Positions 32,054 to 41,315 are shown, numbered from the stretch's first letter. The stretch is 64,000 nt of DNA from VRUE01 sp963702175 (GCA_963702175.1 OY969721.1:1116001-1180000), one strand, 5' to 3'. The notes: generated by a model from the letters alone, not told the origin. Program-made: numbers and translations.

Positions 32054-33490
32054 ATGGCAGGTACCGACGCCAAACGACCCCGCGACGCAAGCGCCGACGT
32101 GCTGGCGATCTTCGGCATCACCGGCGACCTGGCGAAGAAGATGACCTTCCGCGCCCTCTACCGACTGGAGGCGCGGGGCAAGCTCGACTTCCCGATCGTC
32201 GGTGTCGCGATCGACGAGTGGACAATCGAGCAGCTGCGCCAGCACGCCCGCGAAGCGATCGAGGCGACGGTCTCCGAACCTGACGAGGATGTTCTCGGTC
32301 GCTTTGTCGCCCGCCTCTCTTACGTCCAGGGCGACTACGCGGACCCGAGCACGTTCGAGCAGGTCGCCGAGGCGATCGGCGACGCGAAGCGCCCCGTCTT
32401 CTACCTCGAGATCCCGCCGTCCCTGTTCGCGACGGTGGTCCACGGACTCAAGGACGCAGGGCTGACCGAAAACGCCCACGTCGTGATCGAGAAGCCTTTC
32501 GGCCACGACCTCGCCTCGGCGCGGGCGCTTAACGCCGACCTCTGCGAAGCCCTGGAGGAGGACCAGATCCTGCGGATCGACCATTACCTGGGCAAGGAGC
32601 CGGTGATGGACATCACCTACCTGCGCTTCGCCAACTCGGTGCTGGAGCCGATCTGGAACAAGGAGCATGTCTCCCACGTGCAGATGACGATCGCCGAGGA
32701 CTTTGGCGTCGAGGACCGGGGGCGTTTCTATGACGCGGTCGGGGCGATGCGCGACGTGATCCAGAACCACGCCCTGCAGGTGCTGGCGCTGGTCGCGATG
32801 GGGCCGCCGACCGGCAATCACCACGACTCGATCCGCGACAAGAAGCTGGAACTGTTCAAGGCGACCCGCACGGCGGATCCGAAGCGCTACGTACGCGGCC
32901 AGTACGAGGGCTACCGCGAAGTCGAGGGCGTGGCGTCCGACTCAACCACGGAGACCTTCGCCGCGGTCGAGCTGGCGATCGACAACTGGCGCTGGAGCGG
33001 CGTCCCCTTCTTCATCCGCGCGGGTAAGTACCTGCCGGTCAAGTCGAGCGAGGTCACAGTCGTCTTCAAGCGGCCGCCGCCGCTCGGGGTCGGGCCCGGC
33101 AAACAGCCCGATGCGAACCAGATGACGGTGCGGATCGAGCCCACGCCGGGCGCGCGCCTGCGCCTCTACGCCAAGCAGGCGGGAGAGGAGGCATTCGAGC
33201 CCGCAGACCTCGCGGTGCTATTCGAAAAGGCGCCGGGCGAAGAGCCCGAGCCCTACGAGCGGCTGCTCGCCGACGCGATCGCCGGTCGCCACCAGCTATT
33301 CACTCGCCAGGACGCGGTCGAGGAGACCTGGCGGATCGTGCAGCCGCTGCTCGACGAGCTCGGCCCGGTCCACCCCTACGAGAAGGGGACCTGGGGGCCG
33401 ACGCAGGCGGACGACCTAACCCGCGGCATCTGCCAGTGGCACGAGCCCTGGCTGCCCGAACCGGTGCCCGGTGGAATCCTCGGCTTCTAG
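32054..33490 (+). CDS. zwf: Glucose-6-phosphate 1-dehydrogenase
   Basis: The 478-aa protein starts at ATG 32054 (MAGTDAKRPRDAS). It has the nucleotide motif FGITGDLAKKM (GxxGDLA), VIEKPFGHDL, and active-site RIDHYLGKEPV with the catalytic His. PFFIRAGKYLP is also present. It opens the oxidative pentose phosphate pathway, producing NADPH. recQ begins 20 bp before its stop in another frame, so the two genes are probably co-transcribed. Confidence 0.96.
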   Translation: MAGTDAKRPRDASADVLAIFGITGDLAKKMTFRALYRLEARGKLDFPIVGVAIDEWTIEQLRQHAREAIEATVSEPDEDVLGRFVARLSYVQGDYADPSTFEQVAEAIGDAKRPVFYLEIPPSLFATVVHGLKDAGLTENAHVVIEKPFGHDLASARALNADLCEALEEDQILRIDHYLGKEPVMDITYLRFANSVLEPIWNKEHVSHVQMTIAEDFGVEDRGRFYDAVGAMRDVIQNHALQVLALVAMGPPTGNHHDSIRDKKLELFKATRTADPKRYVRGQYEGYREVEGVASDSTTETFAAVELAIDNWRWSGVPFFIRAGKYLPVKSSEVTVVFKRPPPLGVGPGKQPDANQMTVRIEPTPGARLRLYAKQAGEEAFEPADLAVLFEKAPGEEPEPYERLLADAIAGRHQLFTRQDAVEETWRIVQPLLDELGPVHPYEKGTWGPTQADDLTRGICQWHEPWLPEPVPGGILGF

Positions 33491-35024
33491 GCCGGCGCAG
33501 GCCGACGAACTGCTGGCGGAGCTCGGCTTCGAGTCCTTCCGACCGGGCCAGCGCGAGGCGGTCGAGGCGGCCCTGGCGGGCCGCGACTCGCTGATCGTGA
33601 TGCCGACCGGGGGCGGCAAGAGCCTCTGTTACCAGCTGCCCGGCCTGGCCACGGAGGACCTGACGATTGTCGTTAGCCCGCTGATCGCGCTGATCAACGA
33701 CCAGTGGCGGCGGCTGACCGCGGCCGGCCACCCGGTGGCGATGATTACCTCGGCGATGGAGTGGGAGGACGTGCGGCGCACCTTGGCGCAGGTTGCCAGC
33801 GGCCAGGCGCGGATGGTCTACTGCTCGCCGGAGCGGTTCGGCTCCGAAGCCTTCCAGCAGGCGATCAGCCGACGCCGGGTCGACCTGCTCGCGGTCGACG
33901 AGGCGCACTGCGTCTCCGAGTGGGGGCACGACTTCCGCCCCGACTACCTGCAGCTACCCCGGGTGGCCGAGCGGCTCGGCCGGCCAACGGTGATGGCCTG
34001 CACCGCGACCGCGACCGAGGCGGTGGGGCGGGAGATCGCCAGCCGCTTCGCGATGCGCGACCCGCTCCAGGTCCGCTCGGGCTTCGACCGGCCCAACCTC
34101 TCCTTCGACGTCGTGCGCCTGGAAGGAACGGGGTCGAAGGCGCGGCGGCTGGCCCTGCTCGAAGCGGGGCTGGCCGACCCGGACAATCGCCCGGCGATCG
34201 TCTACTGCGGCACCCGCAAAGACACCGACGAGGTCACCGCCGCGCTGCGGGACGCCGGCCTGCGCGCGCTCGCCTACCACGCCGGGATGGAGTCTGAGGA
34301 CCGCACCGAGACGCAGCGCCGTTTCATGGCCGGCGAGGCCGACGTGATCGTCGCCACCAATGCCTTCGGCATGGGCGTCGACAAGGCGGACGTGCGCTCG
34401 GTCTGGCACATGGCGATCCCGACCAGCCTCGAGGCCTACTACCAGGAGGCCGGAAGAGGAGGACGCGACGGGCTGCCCGCCAAGGCCGTGCTGCTGGCGA
34501 TGCGCGCCGACCTCGGTCGCCTGGTTCGCTTCATCGAGCAGCGCGACCCCGAGCTGACGATCGCCCGTGAGCGCGGTTGGCGCGACTACCGGACGATCAA
34601 ATCGTTCATCTACTCCGAGCGCTGCCGGCGCCGCAGCGTCCTTGACCACTTCGGCGACCGCGAGGCGGGGCGGCCGCTGGACCGCTGCTGCGACGTCTGC
34701 GATCCCCAGAGCTGGCTGCCTGATCCGGAGACGATCGCGGTCAAGCCCAAGCGTCGCGCCGCCAAGGGCTCCGCCGCACCGCCTCCCGAACTCTCCCCCA
34801 CCGACGCCGCGCTCTTCGAGCAGCTGAAGGAGTGGCGCCTGCGAGCCGCCGACGGCAAGCCGGCCTTCACGGTCGCCCACAACAGCACCCTGGAGGCGAT
34901 CGCCGCCAGCAGACCCCGCGACGAGCAGAGCCTGCTGGCGATCCGCGGCGTCGGGCCCAGCTTCGTTGCCAAGTACGCGCCCGAGGTACTGGCGATGGTC
35001 CGGGCAGAGCCAGCCGCTGCATGA
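33471..35024 (+). CDS. recQ: ATP-dependent DNA helicase RecQ
   Basis: The 517-aa protein has helicase motifs FRPGQREAV, Walker A PTGGGKSLCYQLP, DEAHCVSEWGHDF, CTATAT and QEAGRGGRDG. The zinc-binding cysteines follow (ERCRRRS...RCCDVCDP). A winged-helix region is much reduced. A C-terminal HRDC domain includes LLAIRGVGPSFVAKYAPEVL. It unwinds DNA 3'-5' in recombination and replication repair. GTG 33471 overlaps the zwf end. Confidence 0.95.
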   Translation: MESSASRPAQADELLAELGFESFRPGQREAVEAALAGRDSLIVMPTGGGKSLCYQLPGLATEDLTIVVSPLIALINDQWRRLTAAGHPVAMITSAMEWEDVRRTLAQVASGQARMVYCSPERFGSEAFQQAISRRRVDLLAVDEAHCVSEWGHDFRPDYLQLPRVAERLGRPTVMACTATATEAVGREIASRFAMRDPLQVRSGFDRPNLSFDVVRLEGTGSKARRLALLEAGLADPDNRPAIVYCGTRKDTDEVTAALRDAGLRALAYHAGMESEDRTETQRRFMAGEADVIVATNAFGMGVDKADVRSVWHMAIPTSLEAYYQEAGRGGRDGLPAKAVLLAMRADLGRLVRFIEQRDPELTIARERGWRDYRTIKSFIYSERCRRRSVLDHFGDREAGRPLDRCCDVCDPQSWLPDPETIAVKPKRRAAKGSAAPPPELSPTDAALFEQLKEWRLRAADGKPAFTVAHNSTLEAIAASRPRDEQSLLAIRGVGPSFVAKYAPEVLAMVRAEPAAA

Positions 35025-35034
35025 GCATTCCCAC

Positions 35035-35074
35035 GTGGCGACTTACCCCGCCTATTTGACGGGTAAGTCGCCAC
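35035..35074. repeat. Near-palindromic dispersed repeat, copy 2
   Basis: GTGGCGACTTACCC at 35035 is the exact complement of GGGTAAGTCGCCAC ending at 35074. The loop is about 12 nt. It is the same family as 17091-17129. It lies in the 51-bp gap between recQ and the GH26-like gene. Confidence 0.78.
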
Positions 35075-35075
35075 A

Positions 35076-36164
35076 GTGCCCCGGGTGCACGGAGCGAGCG
35101 CAAGAAAGACGATCGCCGGGGCGCTGCTCGCGGCGGCGATCGGCCTCGCCGCGATGGCTCCGGCGGCCGGCGCGGCGGCCCTGGAGCCGCGTGGCAAGAA
35201 CGTCTTCTTCGGCATCTCCGACACCGGCGACAGCGCCGACTTCGGCGGCTTCAGCGAGCTGACGAACAAGCACCCGGCACTGATCCAGACCTTCCGCACC
35301 TGGGGCTCCGACTTTCCCGAGTCGATCGAACGTTGGCAGGCGGCGCGGGCGCGGCCCGTCCTCCACATCACCACCGCCGACAACAACGACGGCCACGAGC
35401 TGATCACGTCACGGGGGATCGCGAAGGGCGACGGGGACGCTTACCTAGTCCGCCTCAACAAGCTGTTCTGGGCGAAGAAGATGCCGGCCTACATCCGCCC
35501 GCTAGGCGAGCCCAACCGCTGCCTCAACGTCTACGCCTCCTACGACTGCGCCGGCGCCCCACGCGACGCCGCCCACAAGCCACGCTGGTACAAACTCGCC
35601 TTCCGTCGCATCTACGTGATCGTCCACGGTGGCGGCAAGCGGGGTGAGATCGACGCCCGGCTCGCGCAGGCCGGACTGCCGCCGCTGAACGCGGAAGTGC
35701 GAGGACTGCCGAAGGCGCCGGTCGCGCTGCTCTGGAGCACCCTGCCGGCCGGCTCGCCCACCGTCCCCCAGAACCGGCCTCGCCACTACTACCCGGGCGA
35801 CGACTACGTCGACTGGGTAGGTACCGACGTCTACTCCGACAACCAGGACTGGAAAGCGCTCGCCGGCCTCTACCGACGCTACGGCGACAAGCCCTTCGCC
35901 CTGCCCGAGTGGGGAGTGGTCGGCGCCGACGACCCGCGCTTCGTTCGCCGCCTACTCACTTGGGTCGACCGCCACCGGCGCTGCAAGATGCTCGTCTACT
36001 ACCAGGACTTCGGCGCCACCAGCTCCTACCGGATCCAGAACTACCCCGCCAGCCTCGGTGTGCTGCGGAGCTGGCTGCACCACCCCCGCATCCCCCACTT
36101 CGCTCCCAACCCGCCGAAAGCGCCACCTCCACCACCGGGTGGCGTCGCGCCGAAGTCGAATTAG
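35076..36164 (+). CDS. Secreted GH26-like glycoside hydrolase
   Basis: The 362-aa protein has a signal peptide (RKTIAGALLAAAIGLAAMAPAAG). The barrel domain contains YIRPLGEPN near residue 140, whose Glu corresponds to the GH26 acid/base, and LPEWGV near 276, whose Glu is the likely nucleophile. GH26 enzymes are mostly beta-mannanases. The tail is Pro-rich. GTG at 35076 is adopted; an internal start would shorten the signal. Substrate is inferred. Confidence 0.78.
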   Translation: MPRVHGASARKTIAGALLAAAIGLAAMAPAAGAAALEPRGKNVFFGISDTGDSADFGGFSELTNKHPALIQTFRTWGSDFPESIERWQAARARPVLHITTADNNDGHELITSRGIAKGDGDAYLVRLNKLFWAKKMPAYIRPLGEPNRCLNVYASYDCAGAPRDAAHKPRWYKLAFRRIYVIVHGGGKRGEIDARLAQAGLPPLNAEVRGLPKAPVALLWSTLPAGSPTVPQNRPRHYYPGDDYVDWVGTDVYSDNQDWKALAGLYRRYGDKPFALPEWGVVGADDPRFVRRLLTWVDRHRRCKMLVYYQDFGATSSYRIQNYPASLGVLRSWLHHPRIPHFAPNPPKAPPPPPGGVAPKSN

Positions 36165-37501
36165 CGCTTCTGCTTCTTCTGCTTCGGTCGCCGTTTTGGT
36201 TTCGGCCGCGGCTTGGCTTTCGGCGCGACCACACGGTCGGCGACTTTCGCCCTGTACTCGTAGGGCCGCAGCGCGGTGATGCTCGAGTAGCCGGTGAGGA
36301 AGAGGCGGCGGCCGTCGGAGACGATCGGCGTATAGGTGCCGCGTCCGTAGCGGAAGACCTCCCGTCCGCTCCTCATCATGTAGCCGCGGGTCGTCTCGTT
36401 GGTGAACTCGGCGGCATAGACGATGTCGCCGACCGCCGATAGCGAGCCGATCACCTGCCCCCCGGTCGAGCGGTACCAGCGCACGCCGCCGTCCTTGGCG
36501 TCGAGCGCGTAGACGTTGCCGTCGAAGGAGCCGATGTAGACGGTCGGTGGGCTGTGCTGGGTGGTGGCGACGGCCGGCCCCGAGTAGGCGTAGCCGCCGG
36601 TCGAGTAGGTCCAGGCGATCGTGCCGTCGCGGCGGTCGAAGCTGTACACGCGGGTGTCGTTGTTGCCCGCGTAGACCCGCCCGAAGGCGACCGCAGGAGT
36701 CGAGTAGAAGGCGCCAGAGGTGCCGAAGCCCTGGCCGAGCGAGTCGCTTTGCCAAACCAGCTCGCCGTTCTTGGCGTCGATCGCGTTCATGTAGCCGCCG
36801 TAATCGCCGACGTAGAGCGTGCCGTCCTGGTAGGCGGGGGCCGACTTGACCTCACCGCCGAGCGAGGTCACCCAGCGCACGTTGCCGTTGACCGTGCTCA
36901 GCGAGAAGAGCTCGCCGCACTCGCAGCCGAAGTAGACGCTGCGGCCGATGACCAGCGGCGAGGACTCGGCGCGGCCGGGCAGCTCCCGCTTCCAGATCGT
37001 CCTGCCGGTTTTCGCGTCGAGCTTGAGGATGTGGCCGGGGACGAGGTTGACGATGTAGAGGCGGCCGCGGGCGTAGGCGGGCGAGGAGGCGTTGAGGCGG
37101 CCGATCCGACGCTTCCAGAGCACTTTGCCGGTGTCGGCGTCGAGGGCGCGGGCGAAGCCGCTGTTGTCGACGAAGTAGAGCCTGCCGGCGACGAAGATCG
37201 GCGGGAACTCGAGCAGTGGCCGGCCCGTGTAGCGCCAGAGTTTGCGGAAGGGAGGCTTGACGCCCTTCGCCGGCAGGTAGCGGGTGCGGGCGCGGTTGTA
37301 CCCGAACAGCGGCCAGTTAGTCAGTTTGGCTTTGGGCTTGGGCGGTTTCTGCGGCCTGAACGGGACCGAGGAGTTGTGGACGTCAGCAGGGCGCTTGAGC
37401 AGCTCGTAGGCGAGCGCGGCAGCGCCGATGAGCAGGAGCGGGACGATCGCGATCAGGGCGATGATCGCCCGCGAGCTCAGCGTCACCGGCGCAGCTCCCA
37501 C
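36161..37501 (-). CDS. PQQ-like (outer membrane BamB-type) beta-propeller protein, membrane-anchored
   Basis: The 446-aa protein has an N-terminal membrane helix (AIIALIAIVPLLLIGAAALAY). About seven repeats of the kind LYFVDNSG.ARALDADTGKVLWKR follow, typical of PQQ-like propellers. The C-terminal tail is Lys/Pro/Arg rich (KAKPRPKPKRRPKQKKQ). No catalytic PQQ dehydrogenase residues were seen, so it is likely a structural or binding propeller outside the membrane. The 3' end overlaps the convergent GH26 stop by 4 bp. The start may be GTG 37486. Confidence 0.85.
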   Translation of the reverse strand: MGAAPVTLSSRAIIALIAIVPLLLIGAAALAYELLKRPADVHNSSVPFRPQKPPKPKAKLTNWPLFGYNRARTRYLPAKGVKPPFRKLWRYTGRPLLEFPPIFVAGRLYFVDNSGFARALDADTGKVLWKRRIGRLNASSPAYARGRLYIVNLVPGHILKLDAKTGRTIWKRELPGRAESSPLVIGRSVYFGCECGELFSLSTVNGNVRWVTSLGGEVKSAPAYQDGTLYVGDYGGYMNAIDAKNGELVWQSDSLGQGFGTSGAFYSTPAVAFGRVYAGNNDTRVYSFDRRDGTIAWTYSTGGYAYSGPAVATTQHSPPTVYIGSFDGNVYALDAKDGGVRWYRSTGGQVIGSLSAVGDIVYAAEFTNETTRGYMMRSGREVFRYGRGTYTPIVSDGRRLFLTGYSSITALRPYEYRAKVADRVVAPKAKPRPKPKRRPKQKKQKR

Positions 37502-38118
37502 ATCTCGATGAAGCCGAAGTCGGAGAAGCCGAGGCGCTCGTAGAGCGGCGCCCCGGCGCGGGTCGCCTGCAGCGAGGCGGTCAGCAGGCCACGCTCGCGA
37601 GCCTCGGCGAGCGCCCGCCGCAGCAGCCAGCCGGCAATGCCGCGTCCCTGGTGCTCGGGCGGCGTCGCCACCCCGGTTACGCAGCAGTCGTCGCCGACGT
37701 CGACCGTCCCCACGCAGCCGACCGCCTCCTCGCCGTCGTAGGCGACGAGCCAGCTCAGGGACGTATCGCCGGCGAGCGTGGTGCGGAAGCCGTCCGGCCC
37801 GTAGCCATAGGTGCGGTCGGCGAGCATCCGCGCCGTCTCGCGGTCCTCGTCGGGGACCCAGACCGTCCAGGCCCGCACGCCGTGCGAGTCGTAGATCTGC
37901 TTCAGCTCATCGACCTCTTGCCTGAGGACGGCCGGGTCCTCGTAGTAGATCGAGTTGAAGACCGAGCGCTGGGGTGAGGCCGGCACCACCGCGGCGAGTA
38001 GCCCCTCTCGGCGGACAAGGAACGAGTCGGGAGCGCCGCTGCCGAAAGCCTCGACCTCGCCGCGGAGCCCCGCGATGGCCCGCCGCCGCAGCTCCCTCTC
38101 GTCTATGCGCAGGCCCAT
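37483..38118 (-). CDS. GNAT-family N-acetyltransferase
   Basis: The 211-aa protein has the acetyl-CoA binding motif VATPPEHQGRGIAGWLLRRAL near residue 150 and a C-terminal ERLGFSDFGF element. The N-terminal third (residues 1-80) is a divergent GNAT half. The acceptor is unknown. Its end overlaps the start of the PQQ-like propeller gene, so these genes may be co-transcribed. Confidence 0.88.
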   Translation of the reverse strand: MGLRIDERELRRRAIAGLRGEVEAFGSGAPDSFLVRREGLLAAVVPASPQRSVFNSIYYEDPAVLRQEVDELKQIYDSHGVRAWTVWVPDEDRETARMLADRTYGYGPDGFRTTLAGDTSLSWLVAYDGEEAVGCVGTVDVGDDCCVTGVATPPEHQGRGIAGWLLRRALAEARERGLLTASLQATRAGAPLYERLGFSDFGFIEMWELRR

Positions 38119-38128
38119 CCGGGCCGGC

Positions 38129-38572
38129 TCAACCCCCGGCCGCGGCGAGCCGCTCTGACTTCTTGGCGACGCCGCCCAGAAGCTGCTTGATCCCTTGCTT
38201 GATGCCGGCCACGACGAGGACCCCTGCCACCGGCAACGTGGGATGCGTGCGAACTGCGTAGACGACTTTGGTGCCGCTGCCGCTGGGCGTCAACTCGACC
38301 GTCCCGACATGATCGCGGACGGGCAGACCCGACAGCAGCTTGTACGAGAAGCGAGTGGGCGCCTCATATGCGATCACCTCCTCGCGCAGCGGCGGGCCGA
38401 CGGCGTGAAGCACGCGGATCGCTCCGACGCCGTTCGGCGCCGGCTCCCCCACCCGCTCCATCTCGACCCGGCGCACCGGCGTGATCTCGGCGTAGCCAAC
38501 GTGGTCGGTGAGAACCTCGAACACCGCCTCGGGGGATGCCTGTATCTCGCGCACGAGAGTGAAGCTGGCCAT
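38129..38572 (-). CDS. SRPBCC/START-like lipid-binding family protein
   Basis: The 147-aa protein from ATG 38572 has REIQASPEAVFEVLTD at the N-terminus, the START-fold opening, and ends with a hydrophobic helix (VVAGIKQGIKQLLGG). Proteins of this family bind hydrophobic ligands or act as cyclases/dehydratases. The longer frame to 39007 overlaps the neighbouring metallo-hydrolase gene and is rejected. It sits 10 bp upstream of the GNAT gene. Confidence 0.85.
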   Translation of the reverse strand: MASFTLVREIQASPEAVFEVLTDHVGYAEITPVRRVEMERVGEPAPNGVGAIRVLHAVGPPLREEVIAYEAPTRFSYKLLSGLPVRDHVGTVELTPSGSGTKVVYAVRTHPTLPVAGVLVVAGIKQGIKQLLGGVAKKSERLAAAGG

Positions 38573-38609
38573 GACGCAGCAGGCTATCGAGAGGGCCGGG
38601 GGTCCCTCC

Positions 38610-39617
38610 CTACCCCAGCTTCCAGCGCTGTGGATCGGTTCCCTCGACCTGCTCGACCTCACCCCGGATCGCCATGTGGTCGAGGCAAGAGAGGACGATC
38701 TGCAACGCCCAGGCGCTGGCCGGAGTGTTGACGTTGTCGGCGCCGACGATGTCGCCGACGATCTCGAACGCTGTCCGCCCCTCGCCGCCGGAAAGCGACT
38801 CGCGCACCTTGCCGAGCAGCTGGCCAACCTGGCGACGGCTCTCGGCGATCTTTGCGTCCGCATCGCGGAAGGGGCGACCGTGGCCCGGTAGGACGAGGCC
38901 GACCTCGAGTGGCTCGATCTCCTCGAGGCTGCCGAGGAACTCGCCGATCGGGTCGGGCGTGTGGCCGTGGTCGAAGAAAAGAACGGTGCGGCCGAGCAGG
39001 TGGTCACCGGAGATCATCAGCTTGCGCTCGGGCTGGTGCAGGACGACGTGCGAGGGGGCGTGGCCGGGCGTCTCGTGCACCTGCCAGGTGCCGAGATCGG
39101 TCTCGACCTCGACCCCTGGCAGCAGGTCGCGGTCAGGCTCGACGATGGCGTCGATTCCGTTGTCGTCGTCGTCCTTGCGCGACTCGCGGTAGCGCTCCAG
39201 GGCAGCCGCTGGCACGCCGCTCTGCCGCGCCACCTCGATCCGGTTCTCGAGCGCGGCGCTGGGATCGTCGGCGAGGATCCGCACGTGTTCCCAAGCCGGA
39301 TGCATCCAGAGCTCGCAGCCGGCCGTCTCGACGATCGGCGCCGCCAGACCGTAGTGGTCGGTGTGGGAGTGGGTGCAGACGAGCAGGCGAACGTCCTCGA
39401 AGCCGAACCCGACCTGGGACAGGGCGATGTCGAGCTGGCGCAGGCGGCCCTTGCCGCCGATCCCGGTGTCGAAGAGGACGATGCCACCGTCGGCGGCAAC
39501 GGCCCAGGCGTTGCCGTGCGGCACCCCGGGCCAGGGCAGTGCCAGCCGCAGCCGCCAGATACCCGGCAGCGCCTTCTCGCCCCGCGGCTGCTCGGGTCGC
39601 TTGCGGCCGTCGCTCAT
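38610..39617 (-). CDS. Metallo-beta-lactamase hydrolase with C-terminal winged helix (LACTB2-like)
   Basis: The 335-aa protein has CTHSHTDHYGL near residue 82 (HxHxDH), HETPGHAPSHV, ISGDHLL and LPGHGRPF, the full set of MBL ligands. A C-terminal segment of about 80 residues (AFEIVGDIV...GEVEQVEG) resembles the winged helix that follows the MBL domain in LACTB2-like proteins. The substrate may be a thioester or RNA. It precedes the SRPBCC gene on the same strand. Confidence 0.87.
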   Translation of the reverse strand: MSDGRKRPEQPRGEKALPGIWRLRLALPWPGVPHGNAWAVAADGGIVLFDTGIGGKGRLRQLDIALSQVGFGFEDVRLLVCTHSHTDHYGLAAPIVETAGCELWMHPAWEHVRILADDPSAALENRIEVARQSGVPAAALERYRESRKDDDDNGIDAIVEPDRDLLPGVEVETDLGTWQVHETPGHAPSHVVLHQPERKLMISGDHLLGRTVLFFDHGHTPDPIGEFLGSLEEIEPLEVGLVLPGHGRPFRDADAKIAESRRQVGQLLGKVRESLSGGEGRTAFEIVGDIVGADNVNTPASAWALQIVLSCLDHMAIRGEVEQVEGTDPQRWKLG

Positions 39618-39647
39618 CGACGGCCATCCTTTCAGGGTTCGACGGCT

Positions 39648-40481
39648 CTAAGGCGAGACAAAGGTCGCCGGGTCGGGACCGATTCGCTCGCCCGCGTCGA
39701 GCTGCCCGATCGCGTCCATCTCCTCGGCGCTCAGCTCGAAGTCGAAGAGGTTGATGTTCTCGTGGATGCGCCGCGACGTCACCGACTTGGGGATGACGAC
39801 GTTGCCGAGCTGGATGTGCCAGCGCAGGATCGCCTGGGCAGGGGTCTTGCCGTGCCGCTCGGCGATCGAGACGATCGTCGGCTCGTCGAGTAGCGCCCCC
39901 TGGGCGAGCGGGCTCCAAGCCTCGGTGGCGATGCCGTGCTCGGCGTGCCAGGCGCGCAGCTCGGCCTGCTGGTGGCGAGGGTGCAGCTCGATCTGGTTGA
40001 CCGTCGGTTGCGTCTCGGCTTCCCGCTCCAGCCGCTCCAGGTCCTCGATGCGGAAGTTCGAGACGCCGATCGTGCGGGCGCGTCCCTCCCCGTGGATCCG
40101 TTCGAAGGCGTGCCAGGTCTCGACGAAGCGATCCTCGGTCGGCACCGGCCAGTGGATCAGGTAGAGATCGACGTACTCGAAGCCCAGCCGGCCGAGGCTG
40201 GACTCGATCGCTTCCAGTGCCGAGTCGTGGCCCTGCTGCGAGTTCCACAGCTTGGTGGTGACGAAGACCTCCTCGCGCGGGATGCCGGAGGCGGCGATCG
40301 CCGCCCCCACTCCCTTCTCGTTGCGGTAGGCGGCGGCGGTGTCGATGTGCCGGTAGCCGGCGCGCAGGGCCTCTTCGACGACCTCCTGGGTGTCTTCGGA
40401 AGGCACCTGGAAGACGCCGAACCCGAGCTGGGAGATCTCGACCCCGTCGTGAAGGGTGAGGTTGGGAACGATGTGACTCAG
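39648..40481 (-). CDS. Aldo/keto reductase (AKR5-like)
   Basis: The 277-aa protein begins LSHIVPNLTLHDGVEI. AKR catalytic residues appear as Asp in HIDTAAAY with Tyr following, Lys in TTKLWNSQQG and His in LIHWPVP. NADPH-binding VIPKSVTSRRI is present. It would reduce aldehydes/ketones such as 2,5-diketogluconate-like substrates. No ATG, GTG or TTG fits the family N-terminus; the frame suggests a CTG start at 40481, 7 bp after the upstream small gene stop. A TTG far upstream (40559) would give an unlikely Arg/Ser-rich extension. Confidence 0.9.
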   Translation of the reverse strand: MSHIVPNLTLHDGVEISQLGFGVFQVPSEDTQEVVEEALRAGYRHIDTAAAYRNEKGVGAAIAASGIPREEVFVTTKLWNSQQGHDSALEAIESSLGRLGFEYVDLYLIHWPVPTEDRFVETWHAFERIHGEGRARTIGVSNFRIEDLERLEREAETQPTVNQIELHPRHQQAELRAWHAEHGIATEAWSPLAQGALLDEPTIVSIAERHGKTPAQAILRWHIQLGNVVIPKSVTSRRIHENINLFDFELSAEEMDAIGQLDAGERIGPDPATFVSP

Positions 40482-40488
40482 CTTACGA

Positions 40489-40662
40489 CTAGCTCGTCGC
40501 GAGCCCGAGCGCGAGCAGCGGGAAGGCCGCCAGCACGCCGAGGAAGGCACCGATCGCAAGGCCGGTCAGCGTCGCGGTGCTGCGTGACCTGGCGCCGGCG
40601 AGGAGGCCGAGCAGCAGGCCGAAGGCGGCAATTCCAAGACCGATCCAGAAGACGTCGGGCAT
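40489..40662 (-). CDS. 57-aa two-helix membrane protein
   Basis: From ATG 40662 it reads MPDVFWIGLGIAAFGLLLG, then ARSRSTAT, then a second helix GAFLGVLAAFPLLALGL. Two membrane helices with a short basic loop make a hairpin. It ends 7 bp before the presumed AKR start, so they probably share a transcript. No known family. Confidence 0.62.
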   Translation of the reverse strand: MPDVFWIGLGIAAFGLLLGLLAGARSRSTATLTGLAIGAFLGVLAAFPLLALGLATS

Positions 40663-40714
40663 GAGCGCGGGCGAGACTATCGAACCTCGAACCCGGCCAG
40701 GTAAGTTTCGGGCA

Positions 40715-41311
40715 GTGAGGATCCTCGCCTTCAGCGACCTGCACCGCGACCTCGGCCAGGCGACGAAGCTGGTCGAGATGTCGGCCGAGGCCGACGTGGT
40801 GATCGGCGCCGGCGACTTCGCCTCGGTCCATGAGGGGCTGGACGAGACGATCGGCGCGCTGGCGGCGATCGAGGCCCCAACCGTGCTGGTGCCAGGCAAC
40901 AACGAGACCGAGGAGGCGCTGCGCGAGGCGGCCGGCGGCTGGGAATCGGCGACCGTCCTCCATGGCGGCGGCACGACGATCGACGGCACCGAGTTCTACG
41001 GGCTCGGCGCCGGCGTCCCCGTCACCCCCTGGGATTGGAGCTTCGACCTCGACGACGAGGCGGCGGCGGCGAAGGTCGCCGGCTGCCCCGAGGGCGCCGT
41101 CCTCGTCCTCCACTCGCCGCCGCAGGGCCACTGCGACGCCAACGGAGCGGGTGACCACTTCGGCAGCGCCGCGCTGTTGCGCGCAATCGAGGAGAAGCGC
41201 CCCCAGCTCGCTGTCTGCGGCCATATCCACGAGTCCTGGGGCTGCGAGAGCCAGGTCGGCGAGACCCCGGTCCGCAATCTCGGGCCGACCGGCACTTGGC
41301 TCAAGGCCTAA
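40715..41311 (+). CDS. Calcineurin-like metallophosphoesterase
   Basis: The 198-aa protein from GTG 40715 begins VRILAFSDLHRD. Metal-site motifs: SDLH, GAGDF, PGNNE, HSPPQGHCD and GHIHE, in family order. The short length fits the YfcE/MJ0936-like subgroup of phosphodiesterases. Substrate unknown. Divergent from the AKR unit. Confidence 0.9.
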   Translation: MRILAFSDLHRDLGQATKLVEMSAEADVVIGAGDFASVHEGLDETIGALAAIEAPTVLVPGNNETEEALREAAGGWESATVLHGGGTTIDGTEFYGLGAGVPVTPWDWSFDLDDEAAAAKVAGCPEGAVLVLHSPPQGHCDANGAGDHFGSAALLRAIEEKRPQLAVCGHIHESWGCESQVGETPVRNLGPTGTWLKA

Positions 41312-41315
41312 CCGC

